57,261 nucleotides of DNA from Prochlorococcus sp. AG-673-M19 (GCA_003211115.1 QCTP01000007.1:1-57261), one strand, 5' to 3'. Numbered from the stretch's first letter, positions 29,916-39,689 are shown. The notes: generated by a model not told the origin, from the sequence alone. Translations and numbers: made by a program.

Positions 29916-31028
29916 TTAAATATCTTTTTTATAAAACGTTCTTTTAGTGATATAACCTTTGAATTTTTTCCCTCTTATTAATATTTGAACTTCATTATTT
30001 AAATATGCATGCGAAGTATTGATATAAGCGAAAGCAATAGCTTTTTGTTTAGTAGGAGACCAACTACCGCTAGTAATTATACCAATATTCTCTTCACCTT
30101 TAAATATTTCGCATCCTTTTCTTCCTATAGCTTTACCTTCTATAGACAGACCAACTAGCTTTTTTGGAATTCCTATTTTTGATTGTTCTTCAAGAAAATC
30201 TCTTCCAAAAAATTCATGATTATTCTCTAAATGTACTAGCCAACCTAAACCTGCTTCATATGGAGATGTTTCTTCATTGATGTCTTGGCCATAAAGATGC
30301 ATGCCTGCTTCAAGTCTTAGGGTATCTCTTGCGCCTAAACCACAAGGTGAAATATTTTTGGAAATTAAGAAATCCCATAAATTAATTGATGCTTTTTTTG
30401 ATAAAAGTATTTCTAAACCGTTTTCCCCTGTATATCCTGTTTTGGAAAAGAAGATTTTTTCTTCTTGTGAAATATGTTTAAAAATTTTATATTCACATCC
30501 AAAATAAGGGATATGGGATATCGAAGATTGAATCCAATCTTCGAATAACTTAAAGGAATCTTTGCCCTGTAATGCTAGGAGGACCTTATCTTTTTTTGCA
30601 TTTGATATAGAAATATTTTTGGTATTTAAATTATTGTTAATCCAGGAAAAATCAACTTGGTATCTACTTGCGTTTACTATTAAAATAATTTCCGAGATTT
30701 CACCTTCTTGTTGACCAAGGTCATAAATTATTAAGTCATCTAATATTCCTCCCTTGTCATTAAGCATTACTGTATAAAGCCCTTGATTTTTTGAAAAGGA
30801 GTATAAATTAGTAGGGAAAAATTTTTGAATATATTCTTTAGGATTAACTCCTCTTAGAGAAATTACGCCCATGTGGGAAATATCAAAGAATCCTGCAGAA
30901 GTTCTTACCGATTCATGTTCATTGATTAATCCCGAGAAGGATATAGGCATTTCCCATCCTGCAAAATTGACTAACTTTGCATTTGACTGAATATATTTTG
31001 AATAAAGTGGACTTTTAAGCAAATCCAT
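29916..31028 (-). CDS. gcvT: Glycine cleavage system T protein (aminomethyltransferase)
   Basis: GcvT transfers the methylene carbon from lipoyl-H protein to tetrahydrofolate and releases ammonia. The 370-aa product has typical motifs: [27 protein letters not shown] near residue 45, [40 protein letters not shown] and a C-terminal TSGSWSPT. It is 49 bp after speB and apart from gcvH/gcvP, which lie about 17 kb away on the opposite strand. No glycine riboswitch-like structure is apparent in the short leader. Confidence 0.96.
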   Translation of the reverse strand: MDLLKSPLYSKYIQSNAKLVNFAGWEMPISFSGLINEHESVRTSAGFFDISHMGVISLRGVNPKEYIQKFFPTNLYSFSKNQGLYTVMLNDKGGILDDLIIYDLGQQEGEISEIILIVNASRYQVDFSWINNNLNTKNISISNAKKDKVLLALQGKDSFKLFEDWIQSSISHIPYFGCEYKIFKHISQEEKIFFSKTGYTGENGLEILLSKKASINLWDFLISKNISPCGLGARDTLRLEAGMHLYGQDINEETSPYEAGLGWLVHLENNHEFFGRDFLEEQSKIGIPKKLVGLSIEGKAIGRKGCEIFKGEENIGIITSGSWSPTKQKAIAFAYINTSHAYLNNEVQILIRGKKFKGYITKRTFYKKDI

Positions 31029-31077
31029 GAATTCTTTAATTTATGGTTAATTTTTCTTACTCTAGTTTAGAAATTTT

Positions 31078-31962
31078 TTATTGCATATTTTCTAACGACA
31101 TAATTAAGCTTCTCAGTACTTTTGCAGCAACTATACTACTTACTCCACTGTTATCAATTTCTGGAGATAATTCTACAATGTCTGAAGCAACAATTCTAAA
31201 GTTTTTTAAAGTATCAAGAATCACTTCGAAGTCATTCCAAAAAAAGCCTCCTGGTTCTGGAGTCCCTGTACCGGGTAATAAACTTGGATCAAACCAATCT
31301 AAATCTATTGTTAAATATATTGGTGTATTAGAGTAAGGAAGAAGAGCTTTTTTGAATTCTTGAGCATTTTCTCCTGGGGTGAAATTTACTAATTGATTTT
31401 TCTGACGCATAAATTTAAACTCTTCTTTTGTTCCGCTCCTTATTCCTACTTGTAAAATCTTTTTTTCAGGTAAGACATCTAAGCATCTTTGCATTGCACA
31501 AGCATGACTATGATCATTCCCCATATATGAGTTTCTTAAATCTGCATGAGCATCGAGTTGAACTAGTATCAAATTTGGATATTTATTTACAACTGCCTCA
31601 ATTGCTCCTCTAGTAATAGAGTGCTCACCCCCAAGCATAATAGGAGTAAGGCTTTTACTCATTAAGTAATTTGTTGCTGATTTAACTGATTCAATGACAG
31701 ATTTTGAGTCATTTTTATTAATTTCTAGTGAACCAAAATCAACATAATTAAAATCTGCTAAATCTTTTCCTAATTTTGGACAAAATGTTTCTAAGCATGT
31801 ACTTACTTGCCTTATGGCGTTTGGACCAAATCTAGCTCCCGACTTATAAGAACATGTTCCATCATAATTTACTCCAAATATTCCAACTGAGCAATTATGA
31901 GGATTTCTTTTTGCCCCCATAAAAATTGAACTTTCCATATCAAATAAATTTTTATTGTTCAT
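31078..31962 (-). CDS. speB: Ureohydrolase, probable agmatinase
   Basis: The 294-aa binuclear Mn enzyme belongs to the arginase/agmatinase fold: MLGGEHSITRGA, LVQLDAHADLRN, SHACAMQRCLD, and the second metal motif LTIDLDWFDPSLLPGTGTPEPGG with the paired aspartates. The 11-bp overlap with the spermidine synthase gene argues for agmatine as substrate, giving putrescine for SpeE. Arginase or guanidinobutyrase activity cannot be excluded from motifs. All metal ligands appear intact. Confidence 0.9.
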   Translation of the reverse strand: MNNKNLFDMESSIFMGAKRNPHNCSVGIFGVNYDGTCSYKSGARFGPNAIRQVSTCLETFCPKLGKDLADFNYVDFGSLEINKNDSKSVIESVKSATNYLMSKSLTPIMLGGEHSITRGAIEAVVNKYPNLILVQLDAHADLRNSYMGNDHSHACAMQRCLDVLPEKKILQVGIRSGTKEEFKFMRQKNQLVNFTPGENAQEFKKALLPYSNTPIYLTIDLDWFDPSLLPGTGTPEPGGFFWNDFEVILDTLKNFRIVASDIVELSPEIDNSGVSSIVAAKVLRSLIMSLENMQ

Positions 31963-32815
31963 TTTCCGAATTCAGTTCTTTTAAAATTTTATTTGGCATC
32001 ATTTTGAATGCACCATTTTGAAAATTGATATTCCAAATATCACAACTCTTTTCAATCCTCAGAGCGTCTTTGCAATTTGGCTTTGTTAAGTATAATTCCT
32101 CTTTACAAGAGAATGTCCAACTCCAAATACCACTTGGATATATAGGCACAAAAGAATACATAGTTTTAGAGAACCTAAATATTTTTTTTAGAGTTTTCAA
32201 AATATCTATATGAATATTTTTGAAGGATTCAGGTGATTCGCTTTGAGTGGCTAATATCCCCTTTGTTGTAAGTATCCTTTTACATTCTTTATAAAAAGAA
32301 TTTGAAAATAATAAATTTGAAAATTCTGAGGGGTCTGAACAATCTATAAATATGACGTCATAAAAATTATCTTTTGTTTTTTCTACCCATTTAACACCAT
32401 CATTAATGTGTATTTTTAATCTTCTGTCATTCCATGCTTCTCTTCCAATTTCTTGTAAATATTTTTTAGATACTTTGATAACTTCTTCATCAATTTCTAC
32501 TAAATCAATTTTTGCTATTTCAGAGTATTTAAGGCATTCTCTTGCAGTACCACCATCCCCTCCACCAATAATCAGTACATTAGATTTTTCGTCAATGCTA
32601 CTTAAGGCAGGATGAACAAGACATTCATGATAATATTTTTCATCTTTTAATGATGTCATCCAACAACCATCTAGCATTAGAGCTTTACCATAATAATCAT
32701 TTTCTATAACAATAATTTCTTGATATTTTGAGTTTTTTCTAATTAGTACTTTCCCATCAAGGCCAAATCTTGAGCCTTTGTTATATTCGTCTATCCATGT
32801 TTTTACTTTTGGCAT
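31952..32815 (-). CDS. speE: Spermidine synthase
   Basis: SpeE transfers an aminopropyl group from decarboxylated SAM to putrescine. The 287-aa product has the aminopropyltransferase fold: IENDYYGKALMLDGCWMTS, the dcSAM-binding VLIIGGGDGGTARECLKY (residues about 85-102), VEIDEEVIKVSKKYL and the catalytic region VIFIDCSDPSEFS. It is sandwiched in mazG-speE-speB with overlaps of 13 and 11 bp, indicating a translationally coupled polyamine unit. SAM decarboxylase and arginine decarboxylase are not in the window. Confidence 0.95.
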   Translation of the reverse strand: MPKVKTWIDEYNKGSRFGLDGKVLIRKNSKYQEIIVIENDYYGKALMLDGCWMTSLKDEKYYHECLVHPALSSIDEKSNVLIIGGGDGGTARECLKYSEIAKIDLVEIDEEVIKVSKKYLQEIGREAWNDRRLKIHINDGVKWVEKTKDNFYDVIFIDCSDPSEFSNLLFSNSFYKECKRILTTKGILATQSESPESFKNIHIDILKTLKKIFRFSKTMYSFVPIYPSGIWSWTFSCKEELYLTKPNCKDALRIEKSCDIWNINFQNGAFKMMPNKILKELNSENEQ

Positions 32816-33666
32816 TTGCTTTTAGGATTTTTTTTCATAAGTGTTTTCTTGGCAATTTGCCAAAGCCGTTGAAAATCTTTAGGAGTTTGTTTTTTAATAT
32901 TATCTCCTGAATGATGTTCAATGATTGAAAATCTGTCTAAAAATTTTTTATTAGTTTGTTTAAGGGCTGATTCAGGATTTATTTTTAAAAAGTTTGAAAG
33001 ATTTATCAGAGTAAAGTAAATATCTCCAAATTCAGCTTTTATATCTGACTTTTTTTTGCTTTTAATTGCCTCTTTTAATTCATTTATCTCTTCTTCTAAC
33101 TTTTCAATAATCTGATTGGTACTTTCCCACTTAAAACCATATTCTTTAACAACGTTTGTTATTCTCTCTGTACCAACTATTGGTGGTAAGTTTTTTATTT
33201 TTAAATTTAAATTTTTACTAATTGATGATTCATTATTAATTACTTTTTTTTCTGAATTTTTAATATCTTCCCAAATCTGTTGCGATTTTTCTAGAGATAC
33301 TTTTTCTTTTTTGTTAAAAATATATGGATGTCTATTAATAATTTTGTTATTGAGATTTTTTATTACGTCATTTAGCTCAAATTCTTTTTCTTGGTGACCG
33401 ATTTCCGCATGAAGCATTATTTGTAATAAAAGATCTCCTAACTCTTCACAAATATTATTCGCATTTTTTTCGTATATTGCATCTGTAAATTCACTACTTT
33501 CTTCATATAAAAATGGGATTAACGATATATGAGACTGTATTTTCTGCCATGGGCATCCCCAAGTTTTATCTTTTAATGATTTAATATTAGATATTAAAAT
33601 TTTAAAACTCTTTAGTGTCTCTAAATCGGAATTGTTTTGATAGTGATATTTATAGTTTGAGGACAT
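32803..33666 (-). CDS. mazG: Nucleoside triphosphate pyrophosphohydrolase MazG
   Basis: MazG hydrolyses (d)NTPs to NMP and pyrophosphate; roles in nucleotide pool sanitation and stringent-response control are known for the family. The 287-aa length fits the two-domain bacterial form. The first MazG domain is KTWGCPWQKIQSHISL with YEESSEFTDAI and EELGDLLLQIMLHAEIG, giving the EExxE/ExxD metal site. The second is VVKEYGFKWESTNQIIEKLEEEINELKEAI with AEFGDIYFTLINLSNFL. It is the first gene of the mazG-speE-speB-gcvT run and overlaps speE by 13 bp. Confidence 0.94.
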   Translation of the reverse strand: MSSNYKYHYQNNSDLETLKSFKILISNIKSLKDKTWGCPWQKIQSHISLIPFLYEESSEFTDAIYEKNANNICEELGDLLLQIMLHAEIGHQEKEFELNDVIKNLNNKIINRHPYIFNKKEKVSLEKSQQIWEDIKNSEKKVINNESSISKNLNLKIKNLPPIVGTERITNVVKEYGFKWESTNQIIEKLEEEINELKEAIKSKKKSDIKAEFGDIYFTLINLSNFLKINPESALKQTNKKFLDRFSIIEHHSGDNIKKQTPKDFQRLWQIAKKTLMKKNPKSKCQK

Positions 33667-33764
33667 AGAATAAATTTTATTAATTCAATTTTGCCTTAAT
33701 CATGAAATATTTAAATACTTAGTACAAATATTTCAACTTCATCTATTAGAATGAACTAACATAA

Positions 33765-33836
<72 letters not shown>

Positions 33837-33852
33837 TTTATTTTTTTGTTTA

Positions 33853-34194
33853 ATGACTGAGATCGTCAATCTTTCAATCAGTCAAAGTGCAGCTTCAGAA
33901 CTATCTAGGCAAGCATCTTTTGGAGGTTCTCCAGGTGAAATGTCTATTGATTTAATTGAGGATAAAAATTCTTCTGAAGGATGGATTCATATTAAATTAA
34001 GGCCTGGAACATGTGACGGATCCCCTATTTCAAGAACGGAGGGAGTGACTTTATACGCTGATGTTAAAAGATTTAATTTACTAAAAGATTTAAAATTAGA
34101 TTATTACGGTGATTTAAGCGGTGGTGGATTTCTTATCTCAACACCAAAAAATGCAAAACGTTGTTCATGCGGTTCTGGCTTTAAACTCTTATAG
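33853..34194 (+). CDS. A-type iron-sulfur carrier (HesB/IscA/SufA family)
   Basis: The 113-aa protein has the A-type carrier fold with the three expected cysteines: Cys54 in KLRPGTCDGS, and Cys104 and Cys106 in the C-terminal CSCGSGF. These would hold an Fe-S cluster or iron for transfer to apoproteins. The spacing between the first Cys and the CxC pair (50 residues) is slightly shorter than the classic IscA. It begins 16 bp after tRNA-Val. No suf or isc genes are adjacent in this window. Confidence 0.85.
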   Translation: MTEIVNLSISQSAASELSRQASFGGSPGEMSIDLIEDKNSSEGWIHIKLRPGTCDGSPISRTEGVTLYADVKRFNLLKDLKLDYYGDLSGGGFLISTPKNAKRCSCGSGFKLL

Positions 34195-34291
34195 AGTGAT
34201 TTTGCCTTTTTTTGCAAACTAATATTATTTTCATTAATTGGCTTTCATCAAGATAAAATAATTAAAAACGTTCTTTGAAATAAAATTTGAA

Positions 34292-37048
34292 ATGACAGAG
34301 ATGAATGATGAATTATCTTTAGAAAATTATTCACCTTCTGAAGTAGAAAAAAAGTGGCAAGGCAAATGGGAAAGCTTAAAAGCGTTTAGCCCTAATCCTG
34401 AAGATGATGGAGAGCCTTTCTCCATTGTTATTCCGCCGCCAAATGTGACTGGATCTTTGCATATGGGACATGCATTTAATACAGCTTTGATAGATGTTGT
34501 TGTCCGTTTTCAGAGACTTTTGGGTAAGAACGTTTTGTGTTTGCCAGGAACAGATCATGCCTCCATAGCTGTTCAAACCATTCTTGAAAAACAATTAAAA
34601 AGTGAAGGTAAAAAAAGTGATGATATTGGAAGAGATGAATTTCTTAAAAGAGCATGGACCTGGAAAGAGCAAAGCGGTGGCAAAATAGTATCTCAATTAA
34701 AAAGGATAGGATATTCAGTAGACTGGGGTAGAGAAAGATTTACTCTAGATCAAAAATTAAATGAGGCCGTTGTTGAAGCATTTAATATTCTCTATAAAAA
34801 GAATTTAATTTACAGAGGGGAATATTTAGTTAATTGGTGTCCTGCCTCTCAATCTGCTGTAAGTGATCTTGAAGTGGAAATGCAAGAAGTAGAAGGCCAT
34901 TTATGGCATTTTAAATACCCATTACTTTCTACAAATGGTGAAAACTTAGATAATTTTTTAGAGGTTGCAACAACTAGACCAGAGACTTTATTGGGTGATA
35001 CTGCAGTGGCAGTTAATCCGGAAGACGACAGATATAAAAAATATATTGGCGGCAAAGTAAAAGTGCCGTTCGTTGATAGAGAGATACCCGTTATTGCCGA
35101 TTCACATGTTGATAAAGAGTTTGGTACCGGATGTGTCAAAGTCACTCCAGCTCATGATCCAAATGATTTTGCCATTGGAAAAAGGCATGACTTAAAACAG
35201 ATTAACGTTATGAATAAAGATGGAACTTTAAATATTAATGCAGGTAAATTTCAAAATTTAGATAGATATGAGGCTAGAAAGAAAATCATCGAAGAATTGG
35301 ATAACTTAGGTCTTTTAACCAAGATTGAAGATTATAATCATACTATTCCTTTTTCTGATAGAGGAAAAGTTCCAATCGAACCATTATTGTCAACACAATG
35401 GTTTTTAAAAATGGATGATATCTCTCAAGGATGTCTAAAGGAAATTGATTCTAAAAAGCCAGAGTTTATTCCCCAACGCTGGGAGAAAGTTTATAAGGAC
35501 TGGTTAGAGAATATTAATGATTGGTGTATAAGTAGGCAATTATGGTGGGGTCACCAAATCCCTGCATGGTATGTTTTAGATGAATCACAAGACTCAATAG
35601 AACAAAATACTCCATTTGTTGTTGCTAGAAATAAAGAAGATGCGTTAATTCAAGCTAATAAAAAATTTGGGTTAAATATTAAATTAGTTCGTGATAAAGA
35701 TGTATTGGATACTTGGTTTTCAAGTGGTTTATGGCCTTTCTCAACCCTTGGTTGGCCAAATACAAATGATCCAGATTTTAAAAAATGGTATCCAAATAGT
35801 GTTTTAGTTACTGGTTTTGATATTATTTTCTTCTGGGTGGCAAGAATGACAATGATGGGTAATACTTTCACGAATAATATTCCTTTTAAGGATGTGTATA
35901 TTCATGGTCTAGTTCGAGATGAAAATAATAAAAAAATGAGCAAAAGTTCAGGTAATGGTATTGACCCCATATTATTAATTGATAAATATGGTTCTGATGC
36001 TTTGCGATTTGCTTTAATTAGAGAAGTTGCAGGCGCGGGGCAGGATATCAGGCTTGATTTTGATAGGAAAAAAGATACATCTTCAACTGTTGAAGCTTCA
36101 AGAAATTTTGCGAACAAATTATGGAATGCAACAAAATTTGTACTAATTAATAAAACTTCTAACGATAATTATTCGTTTCATGAGAGTGATCAAAATTCTT
36201 TAGAATTATGTGATAAGTGGATTCTATCAAAATTGAATCAGGTTAATACCAAGGTGGTTAATTTGTTGAAGGAATATAAATTAGGTGAATCTGCAAAATT
36301 ACTATATGAATTTTCATGGAATGATTTTTGTGACTGGTACATAGAATTTGCAAAGCAAAGATTTAATAATAAAGAGACTAAGAATAGACAAACATCTGAA
36401 AAAGTTTTAATAAAAGTGCTTAATGATATTTTGGTGATGATTCATCCTTTTATGCCGCATATTACTGAAGAACTTTGGCATGTACTGCAGTTAAAACCTG
36501 AAGAAACATTATTAACACTTCAAAAATGGCCAACCCAAGAAAATCACTTTGTTGATATTAAGCTTGATAAATCCTTTCAGCAACTCTTTGAAATTATTCG
36601 ATTGATTAGAAACCTGAGAGTCGAATTAGGACTTAAGCCATCAGAGAAAGTTCCTGTTTATTTGATTTCAGATAATGGATACTTAGTTGCTTTTTTAAAA
36701 AATTTAGTTGATGATATACAAACTTTAACTAAATCTTCTGAAGTATTTATTTATGAAACCAATGTTGTTGATAAAAAAGATTTCGCAAAATCTTTTTCTG
36801 GGATAATTGGGGATTTAGAGGTTTATTTACCTTTTCAGGATTATGTAAATATAGATTCATTAAAAGAAAGGTTAACCAAGGATTTACAAAAAGTAAATTC
36901 TGAATTAGAAAATTTAAATAAGAGATTATCTAACAAAAATTTTATTGATAAGGCTCCAAAAGAGATCGTTGATGAATGTAGATTTAAATTAAAAGAGGGT
37001 ACAGAACAAATGGCAAGAATTAATACAAAACTCGAATTACTATATTGA
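34292..37048 (+). CDS. valS: Valyl-tRNA synthetase
   Basis: A class I synthetase of 918 aa. The HIGH-type motif appears as GSLHMGHA (residues about 54-61) preceded by PPPNVT. The CP1 editing domain includes ATTRPETLLGDTAVAVNP and FGTGCVKVTPAHDPND. The zinc/anticodon region has WCISRQLWWGHQIPAWY, and KMSKSSGNG lies near residue 548. The C-terminus has the coiled-coil arm typical of ValRS (LTKDLQKVNSELENLNKRLSN). It lies one gene downstream of tRNA-Val(TAC). Confidence 0.98.
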   Translation: MTEMNDELSLENYSPSEVEKKWQGKWESLKAFSPNPEDDGEPFSIVIPPPNVTGSLHMGHAFNTALIDVVVRFQRLLGKNVLCLPGTDHASIAVQTILEKQLKSEGKKSDDIGRDEFLKRAWTWKEQSGGKIVSQLKRIGYSVDWGRERFTLDQKLNEAVVEAFNILYKKNLIYRGEYLVNWCPASQSAVSDLEVEMQEVEGHLWHFKYPLLSTNGENLDNFLEVATTRPETLLGDTAVAVNPEDDRYKKYIGGKVKVPFVDREIPVIADSHVDKEFGTGCVKVTPAHDPNDFAIGKRHDLKQINVMNKDGTLNINAGKFQNLDRYEARKKIIEELDNLGLLTKIEDYNHTIPFSDRGKVPIEPLLSTQWFLKMDDISQGCLKEIDSKKPEFIPQRWEKVYKDWLENINDWCISRQLWWGHQIPAWYVLDESQDSIEQNTPFVVARNKEDALIQANKKFGLNIKLVRDKDVLDTWFSSGLWPFSTLGWPNTNDPDFKKWYPNSVLVTGFDIIFFWVARMTMMGNTFTNNIPFKDVYIHGLVRDENNKKMSKSSGNGIDPILLIDKYGSDALRFALIREVAGAGQDIRLDFDRKKDTSSTVEASRNFANKLWNATKFVLINKTSNDNYSFHESDQNSLELCDKWILSKLNQVNTKVVNLLKEYKLGESAKLLYEFSWNDFCDWYIEFAKQRFNNKETKNRQTSEKVLIKVLNDILVMIHPFMPHITEELWHVLQLKPEETLLTLQKWPTQENHFVDIKLDKSFQQLFEIIRLIRNLRVELGLKPSEKVPVYLISDNGYLVAFLKNLVDDIQTLTKSSEVFIYETNVVDKKDFAKSFSGIIGDLEVYLPFQDYVNIDSLKERLTKDLQKVNSELENLNKRLSNKNFIDKAPKEIVDECRFKLKEGTEQMARINTKLELLY

Positions 37049-37050
37049 TT

Positions 37051-37662
37051 ATGAATGTATTCCTAGAAAATATTTATAATTTTTCATTTTTTTTTAATAC
37101 TGGAATTGGAATCTTTGCGTTTGTTTGCATTTATATTTTAATTGTTTTATTAATACTTCCAGCTTCTTGGTTATCTTTATTATCAGGCTTTTTATATGGC
37201 TCATATTTTGGATCAATTATTGTTTTTATTTCGGCTTCCATAGGAGCTTCAGTTGCTTTTTTTATATCAAAAAGTTTTTTTTCAATAAAGCTAAAAAGAT
37301 TTTTTAGCCGTTATCCAAAGTTAAGTGTTATCGAACAAGTAGTGAAAAAAGGAGGACTTAAATTAATTTTTTTAGCGAGATTATCGCCGATATTTCCTTT
37401 CAGTATTCTTAATTATTTTTATGGCTTGAATAATGTTAAATTCGGAGATTTTGCCATTGGTCTACTAGGAATAATTCCTGGCACTTTTCTTTATTGCTCA
37501 GTAGGTAGTTTAGCCAAAAGTCTTAAGGACTTAACGTATGTCCAATCAACAAATAATTTATATATGAGTATCATCGGCATTGTTTCAACCTTTTTAGTTG
37601 TATATTTCTCAGCTAAATATTCTCGAGAATACTTCGACAAATCTGAAGAATTTAATCTTTAA
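37051..37662 (+). CDS. VTT/DedA-type (TVP38-like) membrane protein
   Basis: The 203-aa integral membrane protein carries the VTT (SNARE-associated) domain pattern. There is an early helix, then PASWLSLLSGFLYGSYFGSIIVFISASIGASVAFFISK (residues about 35-73), and LIFLARLSPIFPFSILNYFYGLNNVKFGDFAIGLLGIIPGTFLYCSVGS. The conserved small-residue loops and the Arg in LARLSPIFPF are as in DedA proteins, which are linked to undecaprenyl-phosphate or phospholipid flipping. I choose the ATG at 37051, two bases after the valS stop; a TTG at 37045 would overlap valS. Substrate is unknown. It probably shares the valS transcript. Confidence 0.88.
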   Translation: MNVFLENIYNFSFFFNTGIGIFAFVCIYILIVLLILPASWLSLLSGFLYGSYFGSIIVFISASIGASVAFFISKSFFSIKLKRFFSRYPKLSVIEQVVKKGGLKLIFLARLSPIFPFSILNYFYGLNNVKFGDFAIGLLGIIPGTFLYCSVGSLAKSLKDLTYVQSTNNLYMSIIGIVSTFLVVYFSAKYSREYFDKSEEFNL

Positions 37663-37801
37663 TATTCCAATCTCTTACAGATGCAATTAAGACAAACCAC
37701 ATCAGTCTCAATTTACCTGTTAACGTTTTATTAGATTCTAATTCGATATATTTTGCCTGTCCACAAGGTGTTTTGATGTAGTTGAATACTGCTTTTTTCA
37801 T
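37652..37801 (-). CDS. Candidate small protein, 49 aa
   Basis: An ATG-initiated minus-strand frame of 49 aa fills an otherwise empty 257-bp gap. The product begins MKKAVFNYIKTPCGQAKYIE, has a Lys/Leu middle and a short hydrophobic stretch (LRLMWFVLIASV, residues about 31-42), and ends RDWNIKD. Composition is balanced and not that of random AT-rich sequence. It overlaps the end of the VTT gene by 11 bp, a convergent overlap like several others in this window. No Shine-Dalgarno is obvious. I do not recognise a family; the peptide may associate with membrane through the hydrophobic stretch. Confidence 0.5.
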   Translation of the reverse strand: MKKAVFNYIKTPCGQAKYIELESNKTLTGKLRLMWFVLIASVRDWNIKD

Positions 37802-37919
37802 AATTAGTTTTTTAGAAATTCTTAATCATTATTTTTATATTTTATAGTTTAGATTTGAAGTTTATATAATTAAAAACCACATTTTTCATTGACTACTTCT
37901 TGAATATTCTTTTATAAAT

Positions 37920-39248
37920 TTATACTTTTTCACCAACTTTAAATCCTCTAAAGCATTTGAATCTTGGAAATCTTAGACTAAAAGTCATTGCATCTTTAGA
38001 CTTGGTTTTAGCATCAGCTCTTATTTCAACAAGTTGACCGACGAGATGATTACGTTTTGTCCAATATTCTTCACGTTGTATATCACTAAATCCGCTCCCG
38101 CAACTAAGGCTGTATTCATAACCATCATCTTCCCCTTCTACCAAGATTGCTCCAAGCCTTCCTTTATTGCGGCCTGTTCCTTCCTCGACGGAAACAACCT
38201 TTAAAGTGACTTCAATGAAAGGTTTTGCTTTTAACCAACTGTGGGTTCTTTTACATTCATACATAGCATCAGGATCTTTAATCATAACTCCTTCATATCC
38301 ACCTTCAACGGCAGATTTATTCAGTTCTACAAATCTTTTCTGTCCTTCAATGGTGTCTAGATCTACTTTTTCCCATTCAAGTGTTCGTATATGTTTTAGC
38401 AGTAAAGAATGTTTTGCAACCCATTCTTTCACTAGTAAACTTCTTGCTGTTTGATTAGTTTCCCATCTCCCTTTTTGGAAGTTTTCAAGCGGACATAGGT
38501 CAAATAAATGTAGAACTGCGTCTTTAGTTTGTTTCCCATCTTTTCTATGTACTTGTTTCATTAAATCCTGAAAATTAGCGCTCATTACTTCACCATCAAG
38601 GACTAAATCATAAGGTGTGGGATTTTCTTTTATAACGTTTTCTATTTCTGAGATAATATGACCAAAATTATGGAATTGCTTTCCATTTCGAGAAAACATT
38701 TCTACTTTATTTTGTCTAATAATAGTTAAAACCCGCACTCCATCTAATTTGATTTCAATTTGTTTTTTACCTATCATTTTTTTCTCATGATTTGCGCTGT
38801 CATACGCTAACGGACAAGAAAAAATAGGGATCGCATACTTGGGAAATTTCTTTGCTATTTTATTTATTGTCTTTTCGGAAACTCCACATCTAAGGTCTTT
38901 AATTAACACTCGTCTATAAAATCCATTCCACTCTGCTTTTTTCGAAGATTCCATAGCTGTAAGGATCGCATTACGAGCAGCATGTCCAGTAAGCTCTCTT
39001 TTAATAAGCTTTTTGGCTAATTTATGAAAATCTCTCCAAGAATAGCTTTGACTTTTTTCATCCTCTTTCTCAGGAACCATTTTTACACCAAAAGTTACTA
39101 ATGGATCTAGTGCCATGCGAATTCCTTCAAAAAAATCATCTAATCCTTCCTCCATTGCTTCTAAGATAATTTTTTCTTTATCTAATCTACTGGGATGTAA
39201 TTCTAATTGACCTATTATCTCTTCTTTTAGCAATTCTTTTGGCTTCAC
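37920..39248 (-). CDS. ATP-dependent DNA ligase, T4-phage-like
   Basis: The 442-aa protein seals nicks by an AMP-lysine mechanism. Motif I is K167-LDGVR, motif Ia SRNGK (186-190), motif III LDGEV (217-221), motif IV EGVMIK (319-324) and motif V WLKAKP (338-343), followed by an OB-fold with GSGFSD. The N-terminal adenylation-supporting helical domain contains RELTGHAARNAI and RRVLIKDLRCGVS, closely resembling phage T4 gp30. This differs from the NAD-dependent LigA that bacteria normally rely on. It is the last gene of a minus-strand pair with the NTF2-like gene 9 bp upstream. No Ku or LigD domains are seen nearby. Role in repair is inferred. Confidence 0.93.
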   Translation of the reverse strand: MKPKELLKEEIIGQLELHPSRLDKEKIILEAMEEGLDDFFEGIRMALDPLVTFGVKMVPEKEDEKSQSYSWRDFHKLAKKLIKRELTGHAARNAILTAMESSKKAEWNGFYRRVLIKDLRCGVSEKTINKIAKKFPKYAIPIFSCPLAYDSANHEKKMIGKKQIEIKLDGVRVLTIIRQNKVEMFSRNGKQFHNFGHIISEIENVIKENPTPYDLVLDGEVMSANFQDLMKQVHRKDGKQTKDAVLHLFDLCPLENFQKGRWETNQTARSLLVKEWVAKHSLLLKHIRTLEWEKVDLDTIEGQKRFVELNKSAVEGGYEGVMIKDPDAMYECKRTHSWLKAKPFIEVTLKVVSVEEGTGRNKGRLGAILVEGEDDGYEYSLSCGSGFSDIQREEYWTKRNHLVGQLVEIRADAKTKSKDAMTFSLRFPRFKCFRGFKVGEKV

Positions 39249-39257
39249 AAGAAATTA

Positions 39258-39677
39258 TTAATTAACTTTGGCTATTCTGTCTATTTTCCAATCTTTATCC
39301 ATTTTTGAGAAGGTAAAATCTAATGGAAGCTCATCTTGTTTATCTTCTGACTTTAAATTTAACGTTATTATGATTTGATCTTCTTGAACTCTTGGCCTTC
39401 CAGATTTTAAATTCCTGTATTTATTGAGCTGTAAACTAGCTAAGAATTTGAGAAAGTCTTGCCGTTTAACATGAGTTTTATAAGTTTTTGTAGTCAAACC
39501 ATAAGCTGCATCAATTCTGCCAGCAGCTACTTGATCAAAAAACTTTCTTACCAATGGATTAATCCCTCTTGCACTTATAACTAATTTGACTGCATTAAAA
39601 GTCCAAAATGAAATTAGTACTGCGCCGCCAACTAATAATGCTTTAATTCCGATATCTTTAACTAGTGTTGCGTCCAT
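39258..39677 (-). CDS. Membrane-anchored protein with NTF2-like C-terminal domain
   Basis: The 139-aa product has one N-terminal transmembrane segment (residues about 9-33: IGIKALLVGGAVLISFWTFNAVKLV). A small alpha/beta domain follows: RKFFDQVAAGRIDAAYGLTT, FLKFLASLQLNKYRNL and LPLDFTFSKMDKDWKIDRIA. This order resembles NTF2-like/DUF4864-type domains that sit outside the membrane, but I am not certain of the family. It is 9 bp upstream of the DNA ligase gene on the same strand and divergent from the SprT-like gene. The 84-bp divergent spacer contains a perfect inverted repeat. Confidence 0.7.
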   Translation of the reverse strand: MDATLVKDIGIKALLVGGAVLISFWTFNAVKLVISARGINPLVRKFFDQVAAGRIDAAYGLTTKTYKTHVKRQDFLKFLASLQLNKYRNLKSGRPRVQEDQIIITLNLKSEDKQDELPLDFTFSKMDKDWKIDRIAKVN

Positions 39678-39689
39678 TTTAATTGTGGT

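Noticed and set aside
31029-31077. Glycine riboswitch before gcvT
   Set aside because: The leader is under 50 bp and lacks the conserved glycine aptamer elements.
34201-34218. TTTGC/GCAAA hairpin with T-rich loop after the A-type Fe-S carrier gene
   Set aside because: The stem is only 5 bp and there is no T run after it, so it is too weak to call a terminator.
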